Source of the DNA: Phycisphaerae bacterium
GTDB lineage: Bacteria > Planctomycetota > Phycisphaerae > UBA1845 > PWPN01
Assembly: GCA_012729395.1 (NCBI GenBank)
Contig: JAAYDF010000361.1
Coordinates: 1-64,000, forward strand
Length of the DNA: 64,000 nt
Reading direction: 5' to 3'
The position numbers were made by a program, and so were the translations under genes. Of the stretch, positions 28,400-38,193 are shown in pieces (position 1 is the stretch's first letter; each line of letters begins with the position of its first letter). The notes beneath the pieces were generated by a model that saw nothing but the letters and a program-made list of their open reading frames with translations, had not been told where the DNA came from and searched no databases.

Positions 28400-30065
28400 C
28401 CCGGTTGAGATGGCCGCCGACGAGTTCCAGCACCTGCTCGCGTCGAGCCATCAGGAAGCCTTGGCCCATGTCTCACGCCTGCTGGACACGTTGCCGCAGG
28501 AGCGTCGATACTGGGGTGGCGTGCGTTTGATGGCCGACCACATGGCCGCCGTTTTCGACCGGCTGGGCGTTATCGATCCAAACCTGTACGCGGCATTCGA
28601 CACCGCGCTCGTTCAGGAAGCGGCCCGGGCAGTCCTTGCTGACATCGAACCCGCCAAAGGCCTTGGCCTGCCCGTGTTCCGGCAAGGTCCGCCGCGTTAC
28701 CTGCTCAGTCGTGCCATGGCCGCAGGCGGATTCGGATCGGTCTGGATGGCGACCGTGAACGGCCAAGACGCTTCCGTCGCGATCAAGACGCCGTGGGTGC
28801 TGACGGAGAATCCGCACTCCTGGGAGGATCGCGTGGGGATGCTGCGCGAGGAGGCGGCAATTCTGACCCGCCTGAAGCATCCCGGCATCGTCGGTTGTAT
28901 CGAGATGATCGCCGAGCCCGGCGAGATCGTTTACCTGGTCACGGAGATACTCCCTGGCGGCACCCTGGCGGCGCATGCCAAACCCGTGAAACTTCAAGCC
29001 GCCATCCGATGGGCCGCCCAAGTGGCCGACGCCGTGGACCACCTTCGGTCTGAAGCCATCGTGCATCGTGATCTCTCGCTCGGCAATGTCGGTCTGGACG
29101 GTGCCGGCAACACCAAGGTTTTTGACTTCGGCTTGGCCGTCGGGGTCGAGCAGCGTGCTGACCATGAAGGTCAGCGCGCCGGTACGCCCGGGTTCATGCC
29201 CCCGGAGCAGGTGTTTGGCGTCAGCCGCGAGTTGGGCTGCCGCTCTGATGTCCCCGCCGTCGGCGCCATGCTGTACGAGATGGTCACCGGGCATTCGCCG
29301 TTTCCAGACCGCGCGACTGAGAATGTGGCTGTCGATTGGATGTCCGGCGAGCTTCAGCAGCGGGCCGAGGCACAGACCGTTCCCGAAATCCTTCGCCCCA
29401 TTCTGAAGCGCTGCTTCGCCTACCATCAGGAGGATCGCTACCCGACCGCGGGCCAACTGGCGGGAGCCCTGCGGGCGCTGGCCGCGTTCACGCCGCTGCA
29501 AGCCTGGTGGGCGGGACGCAGTGCGGGAACGGCGTGCGTCTACGCGGAACAGGCCAGCGCAGCCTTCACACAACTCCAGCAGATGCCGGCCGAGAAACTG
29601 AATCCCAACTACATCGCCATGGCCTTGCTGCAAGGCGTCGGTGTCATCGAAGAATTCGACCGCATGGGCCGTCTGCTCGCGGCTCTCGCCGTGGAGCTTC
29701 CGACGCACGGGGAATTGCTGGACCCCCGACGTCGGATTCGCAAGCCGATCACAGCCGAGGAGCTTCCGGTTGTCGCGGCGGAGCTGGGCAAGCTGATTCA
29801 GGCTACCGACGAACTCGGCAACGTCGCCCGTCAGGTAGCGGTCGACTCCCCGCAGCCCGCACCCGAACTGTTTGAACTCGCCTGCATGGTTCATTCCCTT
29901 CCTGCCCAGGCCGAATGGCCTGACCGGATTGAGGAACTGACCGTCACGGCGGGATTTCCCGAAGCGTTGGCCACGTCGCTACACAGCGCCTGGACCGACG
30001 GCCCCAACCCACTCCAAAACGCGATTGCCGCGTGCGATGCCCACGCCGAAAGCGTGCTCGGCTGA
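28383..30065 (+). CDS. Hanks-type Ser/Thr protein kinase
   Basis: The 560-aa protein has a leading helical region (1-100), then a kinase domain: glycine loop AAGGFGSVW, Lys in VAIKTPWV, catalytic loop HRDLSLGNV (Asp and Asn both present), DFG and the MPPEQ segment equivalent to APE. It lacks a clear transmembrane helix. The last 200 residues are alpha-helical and unrecognised. MNAKPDP at 28383 was preferred as start because it lies in the coupling overlap with the sigma gene. It is predicted to phosphorylate that regulator or its partner. Confidence 0.88.
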   Translation: MNAKPDPVEMAADEFQHLLASSHQEALAHVSRLLDTLPQERRYWGGVRLMADHMAAVFDRLGVIDPNLYAAFDTALVQEAARAVLADIEPAKGLGLPVFRQGPPRYLLSRAMAAGGFGSVWMATVNGQDASVAIKTPWVLTENPHSWEDRVGMLREEAAILTRLKHPGIVGCIEMIAEPGEIVYLVTEILPGGTLAAHAKPVKLQAAIRWAAQVADAVDHLRSEAIVHRDLSLGNVGLDGAGNTKVFDFGLAVGVEQRADHEGQRAGTPGFMPPEQVFGVSRELGCRSDVPAVGAMLYEMVTGHSPFPDRATENVAVDWMSGELQQRAEAQTVPEILRPILKRCFAYHQEDRYPTAGQLAGALRALAAFTPLQAWWAGRSAGTACVYAEQASAAFTQLQQMPAEKLNPNYIAMALLQGVGVIEEFDRMGRLLAALAVELPTHGELLDPRRRIRKPITAEELPVVAAELGKLIQATDELGNVARQVAVDSPQPAPELFELACMVHSLPAQAEWPDRIEELTVTAGFPEALATSLHSAWTDGPNPLQNAIAACDAHAESVLG

Positions 30066-30263
30066 TCCCCGTTCGCCCCGCAGCGCGGCCGTAGACCAGC
30101 TGCTGATTGGACGTGGCCCTCTCCGTCATCCGGTCCCCGTATCTTGTGCCCGGCGATCGGCCGTTGCATTTTCTCGCAATTCTTCCCGTTCGACTTCGGA
30201 TTTGCGCGCCCCTGCGCAACTTCTTCCTTGAAGCCCGGCATTGGACTTCAGGAGGAAGATCGG

Positions 30264-30737
30264 ATGATTGATTTGACGAAGGAGCAGCTCATCACCTTCA
30301 AGGAAGCCACGCGGATTCTCCCGAAGCGGCCGAACGGCCGCCACTTGCATGTTTCGGCCATCTATCGCTGGGCTACCAAAGGGACGCGAGGCATCGTCCT
30401 CGAATCCCTTAGGCTGGGCGGCCGCTCTTACACAACTATCCAAGCTTTGGAGCGCTATGGCGATCGGCTTGCCTCAGCCGGCAAAGAATCGGTCTCGAAC
30501 ACGCCTCGATTCCGGAGTCGGACCCGAGAAGTTCAGGCCAGAGAAGCCGCCGAGCGCGTCCGCCAGGAACTCGGCCTGCATCCGCCCGAGCGCACTGACT
30601 GCAGGGCGGCGCCGTCTCTGCTTCACCCCATACACGACATGCACCTTACGGTGCAAGAGAAATCCGCGCAAGTCGAGGCAGCATCGCAGGTAGACGAGTC
30701 TACGGACGGTCAACAGCGGGAGGCGAGGACCGCGTAA
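30264..30737 (+). CDS. DUF1580-type protein
   Basis: The 157-aa protein begins MIDLTKEQLITFKEATRILPKR and continues HVSAIYRWATKGTRGIVLESLRLGGRSYTTIQALERY, the N-terminal signature of DUF1580, a planctomycete mobile-element family resembling MerR/excisionase helix-turn-helix proteins. The remainder is polar. GGAGGAAG precedes the ATG. Position just upstream of the relaxosome genes suggests a regulator of that block. Confidence 0.8.
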   Translation: MIDLTKEQLITFKEATRILPKRPNGRHLHVSAIYRWATKGTRGIVLESLRLGGRSYTTIQALERYGDRLASAGKESVSNTPRFRSRTREVQAREAAERVRQELGLHPPERTDCRAAPSLLHPIHDMHLTVQEKSAQVEAASQVDESTDGQQREARTA

Positions 30738-30761
30738 ACGGTCAAGTTGGAGAGGTTTACG

Positions 30762-31082
30762 GTGTCATCCATGGCAACGGTTTCTTTCAAGCTTGACGAT
30801 GCTCTGTACGCGGAACTGCAGGAGCTCGCTGGGCAGCGGACCGGACTCAGCGCCAACATCCTGTGTCGCGAGATCATCATCGACCACCTGAAGGATGCTG
30901 GCCGCGAACGTGTCTGCAGCGCCCTGACCAAGATCGAGCAGGACCTCCAGCAACTGCACAAAGACGCGATCACCGGCACCTACGTGTTGCTGCTGATGGC
31001 GGGCAAGCTCACGGACCGTCAAGAGGCCAAGGCATGGATCGCCAAGAATATGCTCGGCCCCGCCCTGGAGGAGAACGGCTGA
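30762..31082 (+). CDS. Small RHH accessory protein of the relaxosome (MobC-like)
   Basis: The protein (106 aa from GTG 30762; ATG at 30771 is the alternative) begins VSSMATVSFKLDDALYAELQELAGQRTGLSANILCREIIIDHL, a ribbon-helix-helix pattern, then a helical tail. GAGAGG lies 6 bases before the GTG. Its stop overlaps the relaxase ATG by one base (TGATG), which fits a small relaxosome DNA-binding accessory protein. Assignment rests on fold and context. Confidence 0.72.
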   Translation: MSSMATVSFKLDDALYAELQELAGQRTGLSANILCREIIIDHLKDAGRERVCSALTKIEQDLQQLHKDAITGTYVLLLMAGKLTDRQEAKAWIAKNMLGPALEENG

Positions 31083-33091
31083 TGATGAAAGTGGCGAAAA
31101 TATCCAAGCCGACTTACTACCTGCGCGAGCAGTCGGCCGAATACTACCTCGGCGGTGAGTGGCCGGTACGCATTCTCGGGACCGCGGCTGTCGCACTGGG
31201 CATCGATGACCGCACCACCCGGGAGGGGCTGGCCAATCTTTTCGTGGGCTTGTCGCCCGACGGAACCAAACGCCTTGTGCAGGATCAGCAGTATCGCGAC
31301 GTTCACCAGGGTTGCGGCAAGGTTCGCCAGAAGAACGTCGGGTGGGACGTTACGTTCAGCCCGGACAAGCTCGTCTCGGTTTACTGGGCCATGGCCGATG
31401 AGGCTACACGCCGCAAGATCGAAGCGGCCCTTGAACACGCGGTCGAGAAGGCCATCGGCTATCTGGAGCGCGAGGCCGCGTTCACGCGACGAGGCCAGGG
31501 TGGCGCCCGTCGTGAACGGGCCAGGCTCCTCGCCGCCACGTTCACGCATCCGGCCAGCAGAGCGGGCGACCCGCAGCTTCACGTCCACGCGGTTGTATTC
31601 AACATCGGCCTTCGCCGCGACGGCACCACGGGCACCATCGTCAGCAAGCCGCTCTTTGACCATCAGAAGGTATGCGGCAGCATCTTCCGCACCGAGTTGG
31701 CCAACCGACTTCCGCCGCGGATCGCACAGTCGTTGGTAAACGCGGGCCACGACCGTGAGAGCGATCTTCTCGTGCGGGTCTGCGAGCACTTTTCAACGCG
31801 ATCCCGGGACATCAGAAAGCGGCTGGCTGATCCCAACCATACCGAGAAGGACGCAACCCGAGTTGCTCTGGCCAGCCGCCCGCCGAAGGGTCAGGAGCCA
31901 CCGCTCCAGGTCATGCTGGACCGCTGGCGTGCTGAGGTTCGCCAGTTCGGCATCGCACCGGAGGACATTCAGCGCTGGATTGAACGTCCTCTCACCGTTA
32001 CACCCAGACCTGAGTTCAAGCCCATTCTCGCCCAGGCCGTGCGGACGCTTAACGACGAGCAGGATGTGTTTGTCGAGCGCGACATCGTTCAACACGCGCT
32101 CGACGCCTCCACCGCATCCGGCCTCGATGCGGACCTGGTGATCACCGCCACCCGTGAGCACCTTCGCAACCGCCGCGACTTCATCCCGCTGGCCACGGTC
32201 CGCCAGCGAGTTGCGGGAGTCATTCGTGAGTTGAGGTACATGACTCGGGCGACGGACGACACGCTCGCGGATATCGAACGACAGATAAGACGACTCTCTC
32301 ACGATCGGACTTTCGTCATGCGCAACCACGTGGTCGAAGGATTGATCACGCAGTACAGCACGACCCGCCACCCGGTGCTGGAAGAGATGAAACACCACCG
32401 CGCCCAACTCATCCGGGCTGCACGCCGGCAACCGACACGGCCCATCGATCGCAACCGCATTCGAGAACAGGCGGCAGTGAGGCTTGATCCACGATGGGCG
32501 GTATACCTGCGAGGCCTCTTGCAGGCGCCCGGCCGCGTGGTGGTGATGAATGATTGGCCGTCTGCACATCGCGATCTGGCCCTCAAGGCCGCCGCCGAGG
32601 CCTGGAGCCGGTCGGGCCAGGTCGTTTTGGCCTGCACGCATCGGCTCAAGGATGCCAAGCGGCTGGAGGCCAACACCGGCATATCCACAGTCAGCCTGCG
32701 GCGCTTCGAACTCAAGAGTCGCCCCGATCTGCTCTTCCAACTGCGATGGCACGCAATGGGACTGGTACGCACCGCATTCGGAGCACCGGCCGCACGCCTG
32801 AGTCCGCCGCCGCTTGAAAGATCGCAAGTGCTCATCGTCGATCGTGCCGACACGCTCAGGCCGCAGGAGATCAGGATGATCGTCGAGGAGTCCGACCGGC
32901 ACGGGGCCAAGGTCGTGTTGCTGATGGCGCCGCGTGCTGATCACCACCGCGGCCGGAACCCCGCGACCGCGAACCTGCTGAGCCGCTGCGCTGCATCGAG
33001 CTGGCGGCATCCGGGCAGATCGTGGCAGCCCGACCTGACCGACCAGACGAAGCCGGCGGAACACCAACGGCCACAGGAATTGGAGAGGTAG
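31082..33091 (+). CDS. MobF/TrwC-type relaxase with degenerate helicase half
   Basis: The 669-aa protein carries the TrwC relaxase domain: N-terminal tyrosines in TYYLREQSAEYYLGG (12-23) and the metal histidines His156, His167 and His169 in TFTHPASRAGDPQLHVHAVVFN. Family members nick oriT and lead the strand into the recipient; most then have a RecD-like helicase. Here the helicase half is short and the Walker A equivalent reads VVVMNDWPSAHRDLAL without GKT, and the Walker B equivalent reads LIVDRADTL. The helicase is probably inactive. ATG 31082 is coupled to the upstream gene. Confidence 0.88.
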   Translation: MMKVAKISKPTYYLREQSAEYYLGGEWPVRILGTAAVALGIDDRTTREGLANLFVGLSPDGTKRLVQDQQYRDVHQGCGKVRQKNVGWDVTFSPDKLVSVYWAMADEATRRKIEAALEHAVEKAIGYLEREAAFTRRGQGGARRERARLLAATFTHPASRAGDPQLHVHAVVFNIGLRRDGTTGTIVSKPLFDHQKVCGSIFRTELANRLPPRIAQSLVNAGHDRESDLLVRVCEHFSTRSRDIRKRLADPNHTEKDATRVALASRPPKGQEPPLQVMLDRWRAEVRQFGIAPEDIQRWIERPLTVTPRPEFKPILAQAVRTLNDEQDVFVERDIVQHALDASTASGLDADLVITATREHLRNRRDFIPLATVRQRVAGVIRELRYMTRATDDTLADIERQIRRLSHDRTFVMRNHVVEGLITQYSTTRHPVLEEMKHHRAQLIRAARRQPTRPIDRNRIREQAAVRLDPRWAVYLRGLLQAPGRVVVMNDWPSAHRDLALKAAAEAWSRSGQVVLACTHRLKDAKRLEANTGISTVSLRRFELKSRPDLLFQLRWHAMGLVRTAFGAPAARLSPPPLERSQVLIVDRADTLRPQEIRMIVEESDRHGAKVVLLMAPRADHHRGRNPATANLLSRCAASSWRHPGRSWQPDLTDQTKPAEHQRPQELER

Positions 33092-33140
33092 CAACACCAC
33101 GAGGCCCAGCCACGAGGCTGGGCTGACACGGAGAGATGCG

Positions 33141-33632
33141 ATGAATAAGAACGTTCATTTTTCGAGCCAGAGCGACGATTGGGAAACCCCAGATGAGTTC
33201 TTTCATGAACTCAACAAGGTATTCCACTTCGGCCTTGACGTCTGCGCCTCAGCCACGAATGCCAAGTGCGAGCGATACTTCACGCGGGAAGACGACGCCC
33301 TGACACAGGAGTGGAAAGGGACGGTGTGGATGAATCCCCCGTACGGGCGCCAGATCGGGGACTTCATGAAGAAGGCGTATGAGGAGTCGCTCAAGGGTGC
33401 AACGGTTGTATGCCTCGTTCCCAGCCGAACGGATACGGAGTGGTGGCACCGTTATGCGAAGCACGGCCTGTGTATTTTTATCCGCAGGAGATTGAAGTTC
33501 GGCGGGTCCGCGAACGCCGCACCCTTCCCCTCTGCGATCGTTATCTTCTTCGGTGGCAGACTGGGGGAAGCCACAAAGCCGATTGAGGATCTGTTCTGGC
33601 CAGACACGGGAAGTCGAAAGGCGCACGCATGA
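33141..33632 (+). CDS. Phage-type DNA N6-adenine methyltransferase
   Basis: The 163-aa protein matches the phage N-6-adenine-methyltransferase family: SSQSDDWETPDEFFHELN at the start, DVCASATNAKC and the catalytic motif WMNPPYG at about residues 64-70. It could methylate the element against host restriction or during transfer. It overlaps the coupling protein gene by four bases (ATGA type) and follows the relaxase by 49 bases. Confidence 0.85.
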   Translation: MNKNVHFSSQSDDWETPDEFFHELNKVFHFGLDVCASATNAKCERYFTREDDALTQEWKGTVWMNPPYGRQIGDFMKKAYEESLKGATVVCLVPSRTDTEWWHRYAKHGLCIFIRRRLKFGGSANAAPFPSAIVIFFGGRLGEATKPIEDLFWPDTGSRKAHA

Positions 33633-35551
33633 ACCGTACACATATCGGACAAACCGGCGCAGCAGTCTGTCGCTACCTGATGCTCATGCTGCCGATCATC
33701 GTCAGCATCTTCGCGTTCTTCACTGTGATGATGGCATCCATGTCAGTGGTCGTGCCGTCACTTGGCGAATCGTCCCGGGTGTCGTTGGTATGCGCGGTGT
33801 GCGCGAGCGTATGGTTCTCCGTTCCGCTGCTAAGCCTGTTCGGCAGGCTCGGTATACACCAGGCCCGCCTCACCACGCTATTGGTCCCGTGCCTGTTGAG
33901 ACTCACGTTCAGTCTCCACATTCCGCTTGTGATGTTCGGCATCGCACTTGTCGCATCCTTCCAGGACTGGAATCCGGACTGGGTTCATCCGATTGCCTTG
34001 ATCCTTACCCTGGTCGTCCCGCCGGCGGTCCTGCAATGGCTTTCGAGCGATCCCTACCGCGCCCAGTTTCTGCGTGGAACCCGGATGATCACCATGCGAA
34101 CCGCCCGCCAGCGAGCCAGGCAAGCCCGGCGCCCCGGTGAAGCCGTGCTGGACTGGTGCGGCATTCCGCTGCCCGACTCGCTCGCGGTCGGCCACTTCCT
34201 GCTGGTCGGGGCTCCGGGTTCCGGCAAAACCGTGAGCCTGCGTCTGCTCATGCAGAGCGTGCTGCCGTACATTCACGCGGATACCGACTGGCGAGCACTG
34301 ATCTACGACGCCAAACAGGACATCCTGCCCATCCTCAGCGGCATGAAGCTCCGGTGCCCGGTGGTCACACTGAACGCACTGGACCAGCGCGGGGCTGCCT
34401 GGGACATGGCCAAGGACATCGACAGTCACGCCGTCGCCCTGCAGGTGGCCGCCAATCTCATCCCGGAAGAGCAAGGCCACAACGCATTCTTCGTCAAGGC
34501 CGCCCGGGATCTGCTGGCGGCTGTCATGGTGGCATCACACCTGTCGCGACCCGGCGGCTGGACGCTGGCCGACGTGGTTCTGACGCTCTCCGACAGGGAT
34601 CGCGCCAAGCGGCTTCTCCAGCAGCACCCTGAGACAGCGCACATTGCCCGCGAGTATTTCACTCGCGACCCCCGCACGCTGGCCAATATCCAGCAGACGA
34701 TCACCGCACACATGTCCATGCTGCGGCCGATCGCTGCCGCATGGGCGCGGGCCACGCACCGCATCAGCCTTCACGACTGGTTTCAAGGCGAGTTCATCCT
34801 GGTGCTGGGCAACGACGAATCGCTCAGAGGGCCGATCGACGCGTTGAACGCGGCTATTCTTCAAAGACTGTCCCAGATCGCCCTGGCGCAATCCGAGAGT
34901 CAACGCAGACGAATGTGGTTCTTCCTGGATGAGCTGAAGGCGGCGGGCAAGCTCGACTGCGTCGCAGAGTTGATGACCAAGGGCCGTTCCAAGGGTGTGC
35001 GCTGCTTCATCGCCATCCAGACCATCGAAGGTTTTCGAGAGGTGTACGGTGACCACAAGGCCGACGACATCACCGGACTGTGCACCAACAAGGCATTCCT
35101 GAGGACCGATTCTGTCATCACCGCCAAGTGGGCCGCCGAGATCATCGGTGAAGCCGAGTGGCGGGAGTGGCGGCAGACCCGGCAAACCAGTGGCAACGGC
35201 TCGTCCACGTCCATGGCCGAACAGATCGTCATTCGCGCTACCATGCTGGCCTGTGAGTTGATGCGATTACTCCTGGCTAATCAACGTCGCTACTTTGGGT
35301 ACTTCGTCACGCCCGGCATCGGCGTGTACCGGGGAAGCGTTCGCATTGCAGGTCGTCTGTGCGGGCTGGGGCGCGTCGCGAATTTCCTGCCCCGGCCGCC
35401 GGAGCACCAGTACATCATGGATGACGGCGAAGATACCGCTCCCGGCGAGACCGCCGGGCCCAGCGGGGCCACCGGAGCATCTCTCGACGACCTCGCCTCG
35501 CCATGGGAAGATGATGGAGATTGGGGCCGTGACTACGGCGAGGTGGCGTAG
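33629..35551 (+). CDS. Type IV secretion coupling protein (VirD4/TraD-like ATPase)
   Basis: The 640-aa protein has about four N-terminal membrane helices (15-150), then Walker A GAPGSGKTVSLR (near residue 194) and Walker B MWFFLDELKAAGKL. The arrangement matches the coupling ATPases that hand the relaxosome to a type IV channel. Other conserved segments are LIYDAKQDI and TKGRSKGVRCFIAIQTIEGF. With the relaxase it makes element A mobilizable; the channel genes themselves are not seen. Confidence 0.88.
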   Translation: MNRTHIGQTGAAVCRYLMLMLPIIVSIFAFFTVMMASMSVVVPSLGESSRVSLVCAVCASVWFSVPLLSLFGRLGIHQARLTTLLVPCLLRLTFSLHIPLVMFGIALVASFQDWNPDWVHPIALILTLVVPPAVLQWLSSDPYRAQFLRGTRMITMRTARQRARQARRPGEAVLDWCGIPLPDSLAVGHFLLVGAPGSGKTVSLRLLMQSVLPYIHADTDWRALIYDAKQDILPILSGMKLRCPVVTLNALDQRGAAWDMAKDIDSHAVALQVAANLIPEEQGHNAFFVKAARDLLAAVMVASHLSRPGGWTLADVVLTLSDRDRAKRLLQQHPETAHIAREYFTRDPRTLANIQQTITAHMSMLRPIAAAWARATHRISLHDWFQGEFILVLGNDESLRGPIDALNAAILQRLSQIALAQSESQRRRMWFFLDELKAAGKLDCVAELMTKGRSKGVRCFIAIQTIEGFREVYGDHKADDITGLCTNKAFLRTDSVITAKWAAEIIGEAEWREWRQTRQTSGNGSSTSMAEQIVIRATMLACELMRLLLANQRRYFGYFVTPGIGVYRGSVRIAGRLCGLGRVANFLPRPPEHQYIMDDGEDTAPGETAGPSGATGASLDDLASPWEDDGDWGRDYGEVA

Positions 35552-35573
35552 GACCGTCCGGAAGGAGCGTCCT

Positions 35574-36473
35574 GTGAGCAAATTGGACTGGCTCGACGAG
35601 ATTCCCCTGCCTGAGCGGGCGGACACCGGCGATTCGACGGCATCACCAAGCGTCCCCAGCGTCGCTGTGCCCGAGGTTCAGGCTCGTCCTCAACCTCTGC
35701 CAATCAGCCTTTCTGAACCGGGCGGCCCCGACATGGACTTTCGGCACCCGCCAGCCGATTCGCCAACGCGGCCATCGCGTTTGGAGAGTGCTTCGGTGAT
35801 TTTCATGACCCAGGAGGAACATATGCACCCTTACGAGGAGGAGCCTCAATCACGCTCCTGGACGCCAGTGCAGGTCATTACCCTGTTGGTTGTCCTCGGC
35901 ATCATTGTGGTTTGGCTTGGCATGATCTTCCAGGACAGTATTCGTGACAAAGCCAAAGGCTGGGCCGAGATTCAGGAAACCAAACGGATCGAGGCTGAAC
36001 GACAGGTACAGTACGCCGCCCTGGAGTCGGACGTCATCCAGACCATCCGGGGCATCGATGAACGTCTAAACCAGCTCAAGCTTGATACCAATGCCCTGGC
36101 AGCAACAGTGGAGGAGTGTATCGGTGCCCCGCTGAAACATCTGGCACAACATCCCGAAGAACGCCCCAAGTACCTGGACCAAGCCATCTACGACTCACCG
36201 ACCATCGCAGCCCACTGGGCCGCGGTCAGCAATGCCATCATGGCAGAGTATCCCCCATCGAAGCTTCGCCTTGCACTCGAAGCGGTCCGCACGCGTATCG
36301 ACACCAAAGAGCTGCTTCCTGCGGATCGCCAGGTTCTGGTGGAACTGTTGACTTACGTTGAGCAGGAAGAGCGTTTTTCACAACAACGATCCCGGAGTGT
36401 GGAGGAACTCGTCAGGCTGATGGAGGCCCGGCGTTTTGAAGATGATCTTGAGAGAATAGAAAGGAGCCGCTGA
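35574..36473 (+). CDS. Single-pass membrane protein with coiled-coil periplasmic part
   Basis: The 299-aa protein starts at GTG 35574 (GGAAGGAGCG upstream), directly after the coupling protein. About residues 1-95 are proline- and acid-rich, one helix spans about 100-120 (VITLLVVLGIIVVWLGMIF), and the rest is helical (KRIEAERQVQYAALESDV...). No family recognised. Same orientation as the next gene, three bases apart; a role in substrate docking or transfer is an inference from context. Confidence 0.75.
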   Translation: MSKLDWLDEIPLPERADTGDSTASPSVPSVAVPEVQARPQPLPISLSEPGGPDMDFRHPPADSPTRPSRLESASVIFMTQEEHMHPYEEEPQSRSWTPVQVITLLVVLGIIVVWLGMIFQDSIRDKAKGWAEIQETKRIEAERQVQYAALESDVIQTIRGIDERLNQLKLDTNALAATVEECIGAPLKHLAQHPEERPKYLDQAIYDSPTIAAHWAAVSNAIMAEYPPSKLRLALEAVRTRIDTKELLPADRQVLVELLTYVEQEERFSQQRSRSVEELVRLMEARRFEDDLERIERSR

Positions 36474-36475
36474 AC

Positions 36476-37801
36476 ATGCAGTTGACTCAGAAACAACTGA
36501 ACCTCGTGGCGACCGTCATGATGAGCGCCTTATGCTTGGCCATCTGCGCCACCACCGTCGCTCAGTCCACGTCTGCCGGGAGGGAACAGGATATCGCCCG
36601 GGCCAATGAGCTTCGGCGCCGCATCGAAGCGGAACAACTCCAGCGGATCGAGCGGCTCAAGGACAGCTTCGAGATGAAGATCGCCGAGACCACGCAGCTA
36701 CTTGCTACGCTGGCCGAAGAAACGGAGAGGTTCCACAAGGAACGGGAAGAACTGCTCACGAACGAGCAGGGCAAGGCGTTCGCCGCGGACGCCATCAGCT
36801 TCTTCGCTTTCCTGCAATTGCACGAGAACCCGGTGGTGACACCCGCCGAGGTCAAGCAAAAGCAAGCCGCCGCCCAGTCTCTCCTCCAGTCGATCGCGGA
36901 CGAGCGGAAGGAGAGCAACGTTGGCTACCTGCCTTCGCCGGAAGTGTTTGATGAACTCACCACGATTCAGGCATGGGTCAAAGATCGACTTCCCCGGCTG
37001 GAGGTACAGAGAGCGACATTGAAGACCCGCATCCAAGAAACCCCGAAACTCCAGAATGCCGAGACGGCCAAGACGCTGCAGAAAGCGATTGAAGAGTACC
37101 GGTCGAGTCTGCCCAAGCTGCTGGCCGAGGCCCGAATCCTGGGCGAACAGTTGGCACAAGCAGAATCCAGGGAGGTACTGATCGAGGCGGCCCGGCTGGC
37201 AAAACTCGAATCAGTGGCCGCCGAGCGCGACCGCATGCTGGAGCAGGCCCGCCTTGAAATCGCGCAGCTCAGGCTCGAACACGAAACACAGACCCTTCGT
37301 GTCAAAGCCCAAAACGAGCGCCAGCGCGTTGAGGCCGAGAAACGCTACCAGGACACCCTGGCTGAACTGGAGCGCTACCGCAAGGATGCCGACGCCGAAC
37401 GGCGGGTCCAGGACACGCAATCGGATATCGCCCGTCAGCAGAAACTGGACCAGGCCAAGCGGGAAGAGCAACTCGCCATGCTCAAGAGCCCTGAAGTACA
37501 GGATCTTTTGAGCGTTGTCTTCGCCAAAGGTTATTGGCAGCCCGGCAAGAAGACGACCCAGCCCGGCCCGCTCTCCTACTCGCAGTTAAGAGCCGCAGGC
37601 GCCCTCAAAGAGGATGTCGCCGGCCTGAATAAGTTCGTGGGCATATTGAACGCATTCGAGAACGACCGGCCCCGCTGGGGCCGTCGCGGCCAGCGGTTTG
37701 CCGCTCTTTCCAGCGATGAAAAAGAGCGGCTGGTCAAGGCCCAGCAAATGCTGATCGAGCACGGCCCGCTCATGGTCGAGGCTGGTATGCTCGCGGAATG
37801 A
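36476..37801 (+). CDS. Exported coiled-coil protein
   Basis: The 441-aa protein has a signal peptide (MQLTQKQLNLVATVMMSALCLAICATTVAQ) and long heptad-like helices (for example ERLKDSFEMKIAETTQLLATLAEETERFHKE and RDRMLEQARLEIAQLRLEHETQTL), over 300 residues of coiled coil. No enzyme motif. It is probably co-transcribed with the preceding gene; together they may form an envelope-spanning scaffold. Confidence 0.78.
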   Translation: MQLTQKQLNLVATVMMSALCLAICATTVAQSTSAGREQDIARANELRRRIEAEQLQRIERLKDSFEMKIAETTQLLATLAEETERFHKEREELLTNEQGKAFAADAISFFAFLQLHENPVVTPAEVKQKQAAAQSLLQSIADERKESNVGYLPSPEVFDELTTIQAWVKDRLPRLEVQRATLKTRIQETPKLQNAETAKTLQKAIEEYRSSLPKLLAEARILGEQLAQAESREVLIEAARLAKLESVAAERDRMLEQARLEIAQLRLEHETQTLRVKAQNERQRVEAEKRYQDTLAELERYRKDADAERRVQDTQSDIARQQKLDQAKREEQLAMLKSPEVQDLLSVVFAKGYWQPGKKTTQPGPLSYSQLRAAGALKEDVAGLNKFVGILNAFENDRPRWGRRGQRFAALSSDEKERLVKAQQMLIEHGPLMVEAGMLAE

Positions 37802-38193
37802 CCGGGCTTTCAGCCCGGCCGGTGCCCGGCCGGGTTGAGGCCCCTCAGACTCGGGACCGATCCGGCAGGTGGGGAACAGAGCCTGCCGTCCCGGACCGCC
37901 GTCGCCGGGGCCATCGGCCTGGCGGCCTTGTGGGTGAGCCCCGACGACGACGGCCGAGACGGCAGAAGGCAGCGGGGAGCAGTGCGCAAGGTGCGCCCCC
38001 CTCAGCGTTATGCAACACGGAGGAGTCAGCTAACCATAACCCTTACTGGCATTGCGCCTTCAACAATCAGGCTCGGGTAGAAGAACCGCCACCAGACCTT
38101 GGCTGACCGACATGCGTCAGCACGGCGAGCCGAGAGGCTGGTGGAAACAAACAAAGGTTCACAAGGCAATCACATGCCAGAAAGGAAAGTCAC
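37802..38193. other. Gene-free interval with hairpins
   Basis: Just after the stop, GGGCT/AGCCC and a second GC-rich inverted repeat (CCCGGCCGG type) form hairpins that may end the mobilisation transcript. No supported gene otherwise. Confidence 0.5.
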
